A DNA stretch of 64,000 bases from Breviolum minutum Mf 1.05b.01 (GCA_000507305.1 DF239032.1:186001-250000), one strand, 5' to 3'; positions 11,101 to 21,575 are shown, numbered from the stretch's first letter. A program made the numbers and translations. Notes: generated from the letters alone by a model not told the origin.

Positions 11101-14100
11101 AGTCAGCAATTCAAATTCGAAGGAAGAACAGTTAGGGATAGGGCATCATGATGCATCATGCATCATGTATCATTGATGAGCCGCCAGTCATGAACCTCCT
11201 ATGGTTTGATCGGGTTTTGCTGCCTGAAACTTCGTCTTCGAGATCTTGATGATTCGCGCTTCGTGTTTCCGCAGTCATTTGTCTCCGTGTCAGGCCTTGG
11301 CCGAGGCGCTTCACCAGAACTCCACTCTGACGGATCTGGATTTGAGGGCTAACTACATCGGCTCTGAAACCAATAAGGCCGGTGTTTCCCGGGGGAGAGG
11401 TATTTGCTCTACTTGGAGCCCGGGTCCGCGGTCTCCAAAAAAACCCAACTAGCAGAGTACTTCACAAACCGCCCTCAAAGGGACATAGCGGACCTTCAAA
11501 AGCATGTAATGTAACGGCCTTCCAAGGTCTTTATGACCCAATTTCCGGCATCGACTTGAGAAATGGACAAATTCGGATCGATTTTTAGTACGGAACGCTA
11601 CCAATGCATGCTTTTGATACATTTTCAGGCAGGGGATCATAGCCCGAGATTTCAAAAGTACAATGCCCGCAGTTTGGCTAGACGAAATGGACATTTTGGT
11701 AGTGTTTTAAAGATGCATCACTAGCTGCTTAGGTATCTTGCGCTGTTAGCAAATAGCATTTGATAGCTCATTAGATGTTTATTTGTGTTTCACACAAACA
11801 TGTATTCATGGGTTGGTTTGGAAAAGGAAATCCGTGGATTTAGTAATCTTACCATCAATGATAGTAGTATGATGAATGCCCTGAAAGGGCCTTTACAGAA
11901 TGGCTTTCGCTAGCGTGGCCATTCGGTAACGGCCCTCAGAAGTGTCAGACTTCTCAGGAATATAGGATGGTGACCATTTCCGGCTATGCTTCAAAATCTG
12001 TTTTGACAATCGGTTTCGGGTGCAGGCGATTCTTCAACTTCTGCAAAGCAGGAAGATGGTGCAGGCGCTGCATTGTTTCGGGCGTCCATCGGCATATTCG
12101 TGCACTCAGAATTGCAGCTTTGACAGGTGCCCACAAGCGCACAAGAAGACCAAGAAGGAGAAGAAGGAGCACAGTCTTCACCAGAAGCTTTCCATTTGGC
12201 AAAGCCTCGCATCAAGGACTGGAAATCTGGGCCAAGGGATTTCCAACTTTGGTGAGGATGGGGTCATTGGAGGAAAGGGAGTGCATTAGTTCGAAGGAAG
12301 GATCAAGACACAACTATTTGAAAGTGACACTAGAGAAATGGCAAAAGGCAATGCAGTGCCATCATCGAATCTGTGATGACAACTGATTGGGACACCGGTC
12401 AGATTCTGGCCGAAAATTGGAACTTGTTCTTTTGAATCTCTGATGATGTATCCGTTTGAAATCTGTGATGACAACTGATTGGGGTCTGGTCAGATCCTGG
12501 CCGGAAACAAAAATACATCAAGTCTATTGCCACGTTAAGAGTTATATATGATTATTCCCAACAAAAGTGACCCTGTCATGTCGAAATTTTAAGTCGGGAC
12601 CCAGGTTTGGCATGGCATCCCAATCATGAAGATTTTGTGGAAGCTGAAATGGTTCATGTTGCTGGTGACTGTCCCCAATTCTTTTGCAGGAAGTTGAAGG
12701 TGGTTAGTAGATTGATCGAAAATGACGAGTGACAGGGGTACTGGTCAGATCCAGCAAAAATCGTCAAAGTCAATACTTTTGCAGAAAACAATAAATCCAA
12801 GAAGGACCTAGGATCAATGATTGTTGTGTCATCCCTGTGAAATGGGTAGTGTAGAGGTTAGCCTATGGGGTAGCGGTCAGTAGCTGTTCTGTTCGTTGGT
12901 GATTGGGCAATGTTCGTATGAATTGCTATTCAGATTTCACAAACATGTGCCCATGAACCCCTGGTTGTGTTCCAACAGTTCTGGTGGATCTTGAGGTTCC
13001 TGTTTGGTATTTCTTTGCACCAAGTCAAATGTTAGTTTGGGCAAAACCATTGGACGCCCCGGCAAAAAAGAAGTCAAATGTTAGCTGCATGTTCCTGACG
13101 CGTTCACAAATCAAGTTCAAGCATTCCCCGGACAATTGCCTCGTAACAGTTGTCAAAGGTGAGGGCCACTTTTTGAGTCAGGCAGTACGTTAGTTCGGCA
13201 GAGTATAGCAGATTAGCAGTGCAGTGAACCATAGATGAGCCATGTATTTTTTATTGTTTCACTTGGTCTTGGTGCCTGAAAGCTAAAGTTATAGATGGGA
13301 AGAACTATGGGGAGTCTTTATCAGCTGACCTATACATGGGCCGTTAGAATCATGAACCCACCCTCAAAAAATGAGTTGTTTTTGAAGAAACAAGTGTTAT
13401 AGAGCCAGGGCCCCAAGAAAACATATGCAGAAAAGAAACTTGTACAGAATGGGTTGTGCAGGGTTGAGTTTGTTCTTATTTTGGAAAATAGATTCCCCCC
13501 ACAGCGGAGTGTAACCTGAGAGCACCATTCTGTACATGTGGTGTTGATGCCTGACTCGGGATTGCTCTAAATTTTGGGGCCCTCCATGTTTCCCTTCCAA
13601 AAAACCCTTGCAAACTCATTCTTGGGTGCTTTCTACTCTGGACTCTCGATGTTTCTTGATGCTCCTGGGGGTTCATATTCTGTAGATCTCACAAGGGACA
13701 TGTGTGCTGGGAGCCTGATTCTGTAGCTATAAGCTCAGGACCCCCAAGGTGCAATTAAAATTTCCAGTGGGATGCCAGCATGACGGATGGATAGCGGGGC
13801 AACCAACCAATGCAATGGGCCAACAATGGCTTACCAACCCCAACCCTTACTAAGTAACGCTCTATATGTAACCAACCAAGCAACCAACCAACCCCAACCC
13901 CAAGCGCCTGGCAATTCCAAGTTCCAAGTTTTCGGATGAAGAACCATCCATGATGAAGTGCAACAAAATTGAAGGCCTATATGAGTTAATAGAATAACCT
14001 GATAAACGCTTTGTGGAGATATTATAATTGCTTCAAGTCTAATTTTGAACACATGATTGGATTTTAAAGTTCAAAGGCTAAGAGGCCAAAAACGGATCGT

Positions 14101-17100
14101 TTTCTTGCCAGTAGGTGGTGGTGTTGGTCAATTTGAAAAACAAACGTGGGTGTGAAAACATTTTGCAACTTTACGGTATGTGTGTGCTGCGTGCTTCATT
14201 ATGTTTCTCAAGTCATGTGTCTCCTGTCAGGCGTTGGCCGAGACCCTGAAACAGAACTCCGCTCTGATGAGCCTGGATTTGAGGTTCAACGTCATCGGCC
14301 CTGAAGGGGCGAAGGCTTGGTGTTTGGTGAGGATGGAGGGAGTGAAGAAATTGCAAGGGAAGGGTCAACACACCGCCGCGTGAAAGTGACATTAGGGAAA
14401 TGTCAATAAGCAAGCAATGCAGCGTTGATTTCCAGATGCATTCATCCGGTTGAAATTTGCGATGACAAGTGATTGGGGATGATTGGGGTATTTTGATGTA
14501 TTTGGCATGTATTGGCCAGATCCTGGTCGAAAAGAGAACAATTCATAGCAGTTCTATGTCCAAAACAGGTCACCCTGTCATTTTCAAATTTTAGGTCGAG
14601 CACCCAGGTTTTGAATGGCATCCCACTCATTCGGATTTTCTGTAAGCTGAAATGGTTTACGTTGCTGGTGACTCTCCCAAATTGTGCAGGAAGATCATTC
14701 AGGTGGTAGATTAGATTGATCCAACATGACAAGTGACAGGGGTACTGGTCAGAACCTGCCCCAAATAATCATCAAACGAAATATGTTCACATAAAGATTT
14801 AACTTAAAAAACGTCTGCAATTTTCGGATTCCAAGTCTAAGATCAAAGTATGTCATCTCTGTGAAATGGATGTTGTAGAGGCTGAAATGACGAAATGAGT
14901 GGCTCTCCCAACTTGTGAAATTACTGTAAGGGAGGAGAGGGATGAGACATGACAAGTGGGGGTGTACCGGTCAGCTGTTCGTGTTCGGTTGGGCTGTTTT
15001 AGTTGTTAGTACGACCTGACATGTTCAATATCATCAAAAATCACGTGCAAGGATTGCCACAAAAAGTTCCTTGTCAAAGTTGTATATATCGTGAGGCCAC
15101 TTTTGTTTGTCTTCCTGCATGAAACCTGAATTCAAAAATGAGAAGAACTACAGGGAGATTTTCGCAACTTTGCGGCACTGTGTGCTTCATTCGTGGTTCT
15201 CAAATCGTCTGTCTCGTGCCAGGTCTTGGCCCAGGCCCTTCAACTGAACTCCATTCTGACGGGCCTGCATTTGATCGGCAACATCATCGGAGATGAAGGG
15301 GCCAAGGCTTGGTGTCCGGTGAGGATGGGATCATGAGGGGAGAAGGGCAGTGAAGAAATACAGAAAGGAAGGATCAAGACACAGCCGTATGAAAGAGACG
15401 TCAGGGAAATGACGAAAGGCAATGCAATGCAGCGTTGATTTCCAGATGCATTCATCCGGTTGAAATTTGCGATGACAAGTGATTGGGGATGATTGGGGTA
15501 TTTTAATGTAATTATTTGGCATGTATTGGCCAGATCCTGGTCGAAAAGAGAACAATTCATAGCAGTTCTATGTCCAAAACAGGTCGGTCAGGGGGTCGGC
15601 TGTGCACGCGCTTTCTGGGGTCGCAAGTACACGCGGATGGTTCTGGGCCAGGGTCGCAAGTACACGCGGATGGTTCTGGCCAGGGTCGCAAGGGTAACGG
15701 CCTCGTCTGTACACGCGGTCAGGGGCCTCATCTGTACACGCGGCCAAGGGCCTCGTCTGTACACTCGGAATGGTTTTGCTGTATGTACACCTTTGTTCTT
15801 ACAGCTGTGTATTTTGTGTGCTCCATGTGCGCAGGTTGTCAGGTACAGGTCTTTAGCAGTCTTACCACTGTGTATTTTGTGTGCTCCATGTGTGCAGGTT
15901 GAAAGGTTCATAACAATGCTTTTTGGACATGTGCAAAGTATGTACCGAAGCAGTCCATTACTCCAGAGTGTGTGCGCGGGTGACCCCTGACCAAACAGGT
16001 CCCCCTGTCATTTTCAAATTTTAGGTCGAGCAACCAGGTTTGGAATGGCATCGGAATCATACAGCTTTTCTGTAAGCTGAAATGGTTTACGTTGCTGGTG
16101 ACTCTCCCAAATTGTGCAGGAAGATCATTCAGGTGGTAGATTAGATTGATCCAACATGACAAGTGACAGGGGTACTGGTCAGATCCTGCCCCAAATAATC
16201 ATCAAACGAAATATGTTCACATAAAGATTTAACTTAAAAACGTTTGCAATTTTCGGATTTCAAGTCTAGGGCTAGAGTCTAGGGTCAAGGTATGTCATCC
16301 CCGTGAAATGGATGCTGTAGAGGCTGAAATGACGAAATGAGTGGCTCTCCCAACTTGTAAAATTAGTGTAAGGGAGGAGAGGGATGAGACATGACAAGTT
16401 GGGGGTGTACCGGTCAGCTGTTCGTGTGCGGTTGGGCAATGTTAGTAGTTAGTACGACCTGGCATGTTCAAGATCATCAAAAAGTTCCTTGTAAAAACTG
16501 CAATAGTGAGCCCGTTTTTTTTTTAGTCAGGCAGTAAGTTGCCCTGGCAGAGTGGGTCTTCCTGCTTGAAACCTAAATTTTTAGATGAGAAGAGCTATGG
16601 TGAGATTTTCGCATGTTTACGGTATGATGTGTGCTGTGTGCTGTGTGCTTCATCGTGTTCTCAAGTCATGTGTCTCCTGCCAGGCCTTGGCAGAAGGCCT
16701 CAAACAGAACTCCACTCTGACGCTGCTGTATTTGAGCAATAACAACATCGGCCCTGAAGGGGCGCAGGCTTGGTGTCCGGTGAGGATGGTGTCATGAGGG
16801 GAGAGGGAGTGAAGCACGGCCGTATGAAAGTGACATTCGGGAAATGACAAAAAGGCAATGCAATGCAGCCTTGATTTCCAGATGCATTCATCCAGTTGAA
16901 ATTTGTGATGACAAGTGATTGGTGTATTTTGATGTATTTGGCATGTATTGATGCATTTGCCGTATTCGTGTTTCTCAAGTCACGTGTCTCCTGCAAGGCT
17001 CTGGCCGAGGCCTTGCAACAAAACTCCACCCTGACGAGCCTGGATTTGATCGGCAACTTCATCGGCCCTGAAGGGGCTAAGGCTTGGTGTTTGGTCTGTT

Positions 17101-17971
17101 TGTTGAGGATGGTGTCATCAGGGGAGAGGGAGAGACACAGCCATTCAAAGGTAAACATGCAGTGCAGCGATGAATCTCAGGTGCAGATGCCCAAAAGGGT
17201 ACAACAAAGGTTTCCTTGAGAAAGCGGGTGTCCCAAGTGATAAGCCGGTAAAAATCAACAACCCAGAAACTCAAAGGAAACGGATTCAGTAGGACTATAT
17301 ATACTATAAATCAATAAGCAAGTTGCTTCTTTGAGATATTAAACCCTTTTTCTTTCAATGGTGAATTACGTCCAACATACGTCCAACTATTATTGTTCTT
17401 TCTTGTGCCTTCCACCAAGTTGGAGGATTATTTGCGTTAAAAATCCATGTTTTCAACAAAAACGGCTTCCCGGATTTTTCCTCCGCGATGCGGGCACCTG
17501 CCGCACGTGGAGCACCGAGAGGCCCTCGAGATGATTGAAGAAGCCTTGGAGCGAAATAAGTCCAGGCAGCCCAGGCGAAAGATCTTCGGAGTTGTTAGAC
17601 ATCTCCCCACAAAAAGTCCATGGTATTCCATGGTGATGAAGGCGTTTGGGCTGTTTTTTCTGATGGTTTATATAATCTCGTATTGGAAGAAGGGTTTTGT
17701 TTTGCAATTGTTGATTGATTTAATTCAAATGAAATGGACATCAAGCCACCGTGACGCATGGTTTCCTTTCGAAATTGTTCACATCCTCAAGGTGTTTCTG
17801 CTATGTATTTTTCCAAAACCCGACGATGCGGGAGAGGGGGCCGAAACAAGCCTCACAGTTTTGCCACTTCTGCAGGGACTGAAGAATTCAGAAAGTTCCA
17901 GGTGTCGGGGCCTCGGTGTAGAGATCCTTTTTCATGGCTGTGAAAACGACATCATCACGGCTAGTGGCTAG
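7205..17971 (+). CDS. LRR gene 2: coiled-coil, TIR/HET-like candidate domain, eight LRRs, C-terminal tail
   Basis: Seventeen exons join in phase: 7205-7285, 7534-7680, 7840-7911, 7966-8010, 8056-8152, 8558-8762, 9030-9314, 9468-10095, then LRR exons 10250-10333, 10554-10637, 10854-10937, 11294-11377, 14231-14314, 15223-15306, 16684-16767 and 16998-17081, and a tail exon 17522-17971. Together they give roughly 890 residues. Order: charged coiled-coil-like N-terminus, a middle domain with SHAWETREHPDP and FYDYTSLYQFER, eight 28-residue LRRs and a hydrophobic C-terminal stretch. Most N-terminal introns use GT-AG (the first uses GC); every intron from 10096 on that abuts an LRR uses GC-AG. The layout resembles a sensor with a signalling domain fused to an LRR scaffold, but without a recognisable NACHT or NB-ARC ATPase. 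Function is inferred from architecture only. The start codon was not fixed and may lie upstream. Confidence 0.6.
8558..8762 (+). CDS. Gene 2 exon, unknown helical segment
   Basis: Encodes PWGFVCLCCEAKLNERFEEL and then HYDLKDPNDFAEFLITANIG in one frame. The start after CTTGAAG and the end before GTGTCC were chosen because they keep phase with exons 8056-8152 and 9030-9314. No family recognised. Confidence 0.5.
9030..9314 (+). CDS. Gene 2 exon, first half of the TIR/HET-like candidate domain
   Basis: Encodes a strand-like hydrophobic run RAIICSISHAWETREHPDP, then a helix with YQLEQVVNAVSLYEAAYE, then EIWTFYDYTSL. A hydrophobic strand followed by SHAW and, about 40 residues later, an aromatic strand ending D-Y-x-S-L is reminiscent of TIR or HET-type domains (I/V-S-Y/H-x-W ... 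W-x-D-x-x-S-L-x-Q). The assignment is by pattern only. Ending at TT before GTATCC lets the next exon complete L-Y-Q-F-E-R exactly. Confidence 0.65.
9468..10095 (+). CDS. Gene 2 exon, second half of the TIR/HET-like candidate domain and linker
   Basis: 628 nt. Begins YQFERHEEEQVDSFDLSMYN and contains NMHLLYAHEKTYTFRI, a WED acidic patch, RGWCMAEIEWSS (a central motif resembling the W-C-x-x-E of TIR-like folds), then a charged helical linker (KDLKESDKDKLKGRVPMSP). Ends EDEATLFGK directly before a GC donor, which joins to ALAEYLAETKTL of the first LRR exon. This junction is the clearest evidence that the middle domain and the LRRs belong to one protein. Confidence 0.75.
10250..10333 (+). CDS. 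LRR exon 6 (degenerate first LRR of gene 2)
   Basis: 84 nt, after CTTGCAAG and before GCAGGCTGG. Encodes ALAEYLAETKTLKTLRI...NGDLIVK. It keeps the length and the ALAE start but lacks the NxIGxEGAK signature, as expected for a capping repeat. Confidence 0.75.
10554..10637 (+). CDS. LRR exon 7
   Basis: 84 nt, phase 0, AG and GC flanks. Encodes ALAEGLKENSTLKNLDLQ...NQIGAEGAK. The intron after it and the one after exon 10854-10937 are nearly the same sequence (GGTGAGGATGGTA(A/G)GCAAA). Confidence 0.87.
10854..10937 (+). CDS. LRR exon 8
   Basis: 84 nt, phase 0, AG and GC flanks. Encodes ALAESLKENSTLKNLNLA...NEITDEGAK. A 300-nt tandem duplicate of exon 10554-10637 with its flanks. Confidence 0.87.
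11294..11377 (+). CDS. LRR exon 9
   Basis: 84 nt, phase 0. Encodes ALAEALHQNSTLTDLDLR...NYIGSETNK. EGAK is changed to ETNK, and the donor is GCCGGTG rather than GCTTGGTG, so this copy has drifted at its 3' edge. Confidence 0.8.
11378..14230. other. Long intron of gene 2 with a decayed exon and intron-derived repeats
   Basis: About 2.85 kb between two LRR exons. 12010-12250 holds a broken coding-like stretch (GAGDSSTSAKQEDGAGAALF, then a stop, then SAQEDQEGEEGAQSSPEAFH) followed by the LRR-intron flank TTTGGTGAGGATGGGGTCAT, so it is probably a decayed exon. 12430-13205 is a diverged copy of the intron module between LRR exons. From 13404 copy 2 of the segmental duplication starts. Confidence 0.5.
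14231..14314 (+). CDS. LRR exon 10
   Basis: 84 nt, phase 0, AG and GC flanks. Encodes ALAETLKQNSALMSLDLR...NVIGPEGAK. Confidence 0.86.
15223..15306 (+). CDS. LRR exon 11
   Basis: 84 nt, phase 0. Encodes VLAQALQLNSILTGLHLI...NIIGDEGAK. First residue is V rather than A (acceptor AG then GTC). The core is intact. Confidence 0.84.
15577..15585. repeat. Left target-site duplication (AAACAGGTC)
   Basis: Exact 9-bp match to 15993-16001 on the other side of the TIR element. The base before it differs on the two sides, so the duplication is exactly 9 bp. Confidence 0.88.
15586..15992. mobile_element. 407-bp non-autonomous DNA transposon with TIRs and 9-bp TSD
   Basis: Starts GGTCAGGGG and ends CCCCTGACC, a perfect 9-bp terminal inverted repeat, and is flanked on both sides by AAACAGGTC (15577-15585 and 15993-16001). 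The empty site is visible in the homologous intron at 14565-14590 (CCAAAACAGGTCACCCTGTC). Inside are tandem repeats: GTCGCAAGTACACGCGGATG twice, three TCTGTACACGCGG-like units, and two copies of TGTGTATTTTGTGTGCTCCA. No transposase frame. A 9-bp duplication is typical of Mutator-like elements, but the superfamily is not proved. Confidence 0.9.
15993..16001. repeat. Right target-site duplication (AAACAGGTC)
   Basis: Right partner of 15577-15585. The intron sequence resumes after it as CCCCTGTCATTTTCAAATTTTAG, matching the uninterrupted paralogous introns. Confidence 0.88.
16684..16767 (+). CDS. LRR exon 12
   Basis: 84 nt, phase 0. Encodes ALAEGLKQNSTLTLLYLS...NNIGPEGAQ. Differs from exon 892-975 by one residue, so the two are closest paralogs even though they are not at equivalent places in the duplicated blocks. 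Confidence 0.87.
16998..17081 (+). CDS. LRR exon 13
   Basis: 84 nt, phase 0, AG and GC flanks. Encodes ALAEALQQNSTLTSLDLI...NFIGPEGAK. Only about 230 nt of intron separates it from exon 12, while most LRR introns are 0.4-1 kb. Confidence 0.86.
17522..17971 (+). CDS. C-terminal exon of gene 2
   Basis: Starts after GAGAG with ALEMIEEALERNKSRQPRRK, like the terminal exon of gene 1, but stays open to TAG at 17969-17971. The extension holds a hydrophobic stretch (MKAFGLFFLMVYIISYW) that could span a membrane. Homologous sequence is present but not open at 4650-4890 and 20480-20760, so the extension may be a recent gain or a chance open frame. An earlier donor is possible. Confidence 0.45.
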   Translation, partial: ALEMIEEALERNKSRQPRRKIFGVVRHLPTKSPWYSMVMKAFGLFFLMVYIISYWKKGFVLQLLIDLIQMKWTSSHRDAWFPFEIVHILKVFLLCIFPKPDDAGEGAETSLTVLPLLQGLKNSESSRCRGLGVEILFHGCENDIITASG

Positions 17972-18769
17972 CTATGTACTCCTTCGGGGAACACTCACAT
18001 ATAACTCACAATCCCCCTGCCAAAGCATAGCCTCTGAACAGATGTTGTTTCTCTAAGATTCTAAGTGGAAAGGGCATTTTCCTTCAATTTTCAGGGGTTT
18101 CAGGGGAAAAGATCATTATTTAGTTTAGAAGCATACAGCAAATCTACCTACAGAGCCATCAGAAACCTGCCTGGAGTTTGGAGGTGCAGATTTGGCGACT
18201 AGGAGACGTCAAGAAATAGAAGAGACAGGTAGTTGAAGCATGAATGAATTCATGAATGTATTGAAATGAATTCGTTATATAATATATTGAAATGAATTCA
18301 TTGATATATTGAATTAGAGTCAGAGATAAGTGATGATACATGAATAAAGTAATAAAGAAGAAGCACACGAGTAAAACAATGGGGGCATCAAATATGATAC
18401 AGTGAATGGATAAGCTAAGAACCGCACAGAATTCTGGATGGATCCAGTGAAATATTGTTTGACCATGAAATATATATATATATTATATGGATTATATTTT
18501 ATGACGTTTTATTTATGCATGCACAAGCCTTTTCTGAGGAATGCCAAGAGAGCTCACCGAATGTCTCACCGAAATTTCTGCGATTCGCCGAGCTGTTGAC
18601 CTTTGAAAAAAAAACAGTTCGACATCTCAGAGGAACCATTTTTTGGAGCACCTTTTTGAAGGAAGCTTTTTAGCACCATCGTTTTAATAGATATCTTTAT
18701 AAGTATATTTATATAACAGTAACATGTCAAGTGCAGAGACAATTTCTGACAGTTTTTTCATTGAACTTG

Positions 18770-20100
18770 GCGGTGCGAATTCAGAGAATCGTGACACATG
18801 GTTGTTCACAAGATGTGGCAACTAGTGGACACACGACCGTTCCAGGCGTTGACAAAAAGAGCATTTGATACACCCCGTGCTGTTGACAGATGCTTTCAGC
18901 AGGGGAACTATACCGCAGTGAGTGTTAAACGTTTTAGTGGTGAAGGATTCAAAGTGAAGGTGAAAGATGACTACAACTCATATGATTTACTTCCATAAAC
19001 TATATTTATCAATTAATCTATATTCATCTAAAAATTGTTGATATCATATTTACTAGCGTGTACGATCTCCAAATATGATAGAGATTGGTCGTTCGCATGA
19101 TTTTAATAATGCTTGCTTGTGACAAGCGTGTGTCCGACCAGTGAAACCCTCGAGAATTTGATCCACGGTTTAACGGTTCGGGAAGATGTAGGAAACTGGA
19201 GGATTTGTGGAGAGAAGTTGCTGGTTTCTGATGTGTCCAAGTGTGGGATTTTTTTTCGGCTCAAACGAGGTAAGCACTTGAAATTGTTGAAAAGCAAGCT
19301 GAGGTCCAACTGACTTTTGGTTGTTTCAGATCAAATGGGTGTGACAAATTAAGACAACGAGCCGGTTTAAGTGGAAATCTTTCTTGCCAAACATTGACGG
19401 ACATGAGATGTATATTATAATATTATGTCCTAAGTCAGAAGCACAAATTTAATAAGATTCTGAAAAAAATCCAAAGGGAAACGCTTTGGACACTTTTTTC
19501 AGCAACGAGTGCAGATGAAAGCTGAAGGAGTGAAGTAAGCGGAAGGAATGGCAAAATTTATCATCGCTGTTTGAATGCAATGAAAGGTAAGAAACATTGA
19601 TTTTCTGAATCATTCAAGTGTTGTTTCATGTTGTTTCTTCCTATTCTTGATGGCAGGCTCATGGTTTTAAGATATTCCAAGTGTAGCTTGACGGACGCCG
19701 AACCCCGGAAGGGTAGAGAATTCTTGGCCGAATGTGGTGAGCAGAAGATTACAAAGAACCAACTGCAGGCCATTCCCCACTGTGGTTACATCGAAGATTG
19801 TGGGGCACCGGCCAAGACTGCCAAGACATCAGCAAGCAGTCGGAACTTGTATATATATATAATATTATATATATGCAAATTCAGTTGGTCAGTTGTGTCC
19901 CGGGAGCATGTGGCCAAAGTGTAACACTTGTAACTTGTATTCAATTTGTTGCCTTTCTTTTCCGCGGCAGGGGGAAAGGAGAAATGGACGACCTTTGCCT
20001 GGTTTCGGTTTCGACTTCCAAAGCCTGGTGAGTCGCATGTCGGACGCCAGGTTGATGGAGAGGTCACGAGTCGGACATGCCCGACATGTCAACCTTGAAG
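18770..20100 (+). pseudogene. Truncated copy of gene 2 N-terminal exons
   Basis: 19688-19768 matches exon 7205-7285 (EPRKGREFLAECGEQKITKN) and keeps the GC donor after CAG. The next exon copy near 20013 starts TSKAW and then has an in-frame TGA; only scattered similarity remains. No TIR/HET-like exons follow. 18770-18830 retains a match to 5690-5748. This looks like the broken 3' end of the segmental duplication. Confidence 0.6.
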
Positions 20101-20255
20101 GCCTTTTCCAGCAGAAACTGGGACGATTATCTCAGAAGCAAGCAATGTATAGAGTTGGCTCTCAGCACCAAATTATTTCATTTCAAATCATTTCAAATCT
20201 GAGATGATTTGCTGTTTTTGTGACTTTGAATGGCTTCTGAGATATTTGAGGCTAT

Positions 20256-20365
20256 AGGTGGTGGTTTCAATACTTTTTAATTTTCACCCCGATCAAATTG
20301 GGAAGATTTCCAATTTGACTTGCGCATATTTTTTAGATGGGTTGGTGAAAAACCACGAACAGTCC
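20256..20365. mobile_element. Family-E introner-like element
   Basis: Begins GGTGGTGGTTTCAATAC and contains the family core TTCACCCCGATCAAATTGGG and TTGACTTGCGCATATT. Its right end GGTTGGTGAAAAACCAC is degraded. Confidence 0.6.
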
Positions 20366-21575
20366 TTATTCATCTACAGGATCTTTAGGTCGCAATCCAG
20401 GATGGGGAACTGAGGGCCCTTTTGGGTCTGTTTTTTAATGCGTATCATTTTTATCCTTTTATTATTTTCTTTGGATGAAGGGTTTGTTACAACATGTTGC
20501 TTAATACAGCTATTATTCTTCTTGATTGATGTTGCTTGATATACTATTGATGTATTTGTACTTCAAATGGAAATCAGACCGTTTGAAGCATGCTCATGGT
20601 GTTTCAAAGTTTTTTCGTGTCTTCAAGGTGTTTCTGTCATGGTTTTTGCAAAACAGTGCCCACAGCTCCGCGCTTGGGCAAGGTATTGAAGACTATGTAT
20701 CTTCAAAGGTTTAGTGAAGTGCGTCGTGGCCTCAGCGTAGAGAAGGATTTGACGGGCCTGTTGAACACGTCCATAGTTAGATCTTTGATCATTCACAACA
20801 TAGAGGTCACTGAAACTGAGCCTCTAACTAAACGAGATCTCTTATCAAACAAAAAGGACTCTTTTCCAACGCAACTTCTTCAGGTATAGTCCCCATGAAA
20901 ACCAACATCTCCTGCCTGACAATTGATGGTTGGAAGATGAAAGTTCCTTTTTAACATGTGTTTTTTTGTCTTTTTGAAGGGGGACATTCGTTCATTTTCA
21001 GGTTTTTTTTTGAGGCCAAAGGATCAATTTTTGAGGCCGAAGAGGCCGAAGTTTTGGAGCCACATTTGGTGATGTCGTAATCATGTATGCTTTTTTCCCC
21101 GGCCATGTCCGAAAAAGGTTCAGTGGAAGGTAACCATTTGTTCCAAGGATTTTTGGCGTGGTCATTCATGTTTTATATTTTCAAATTTTGATTGGGAAAT
21201 GGGGAACTACCACCAGTCAGTGAGATAAGTATTTAAAGAAACACACCTATGATAAAATGTATTTATTAATATTTTTCTGGTAAAGACCTTTAAGTATTTA
21301 TAGGTATTGTACTAATAATGTTAACAACTAATTTAGATGAGATTTATTTTTTTGTGCTTCGGAAGTGACCCTACAAAAGTGGATGGGAGACAATTTGGAG
21401 ATCTTAGTTCTTCTTTTGACATCTCGGACACTCGCCCGTGCATGACGTCGGCTCAGTTGGCTCATTGTTTCACCTGTTGGCCAAGTTTGTCCCTTTTTTT
21501 TGGGTGAAGACCTGGTGTTAAAAAGGCACAAGCTGTTGAGATGTCTTCCGAGTGCATGGGTTTTGGCATATCTAT

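Larger units (their letters stand above)
13404..20100 (+). repeat. Segmental duplication, copy 2
   Basis: Second copy of the block at 1-7560, in direct orientation. It carries LRR exons, a terminal exon with a longer open frame, and a decayed copy of the coiled-coil exons of the next gene (19688-19768 intact, then a stop near 20030). Homology to copy 1 fades after about 20.1 kb, so the TIR/HET-like domain exons that follow copy 1 were not duplicated here. Confidence 0.85.

Noticed and set aside
11967-12386. 139-codon basic, arginine-rich frame
   Set aside because: It is an off-frame reading of a decayed exon. Another frame is more protein-like but has an internal stop.
15493-15990. 165-codon open frame
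   Set aside because: It is read mostly through the tandem repeats of the 407-bp transposon and has no counterpart in the empty-site intron.
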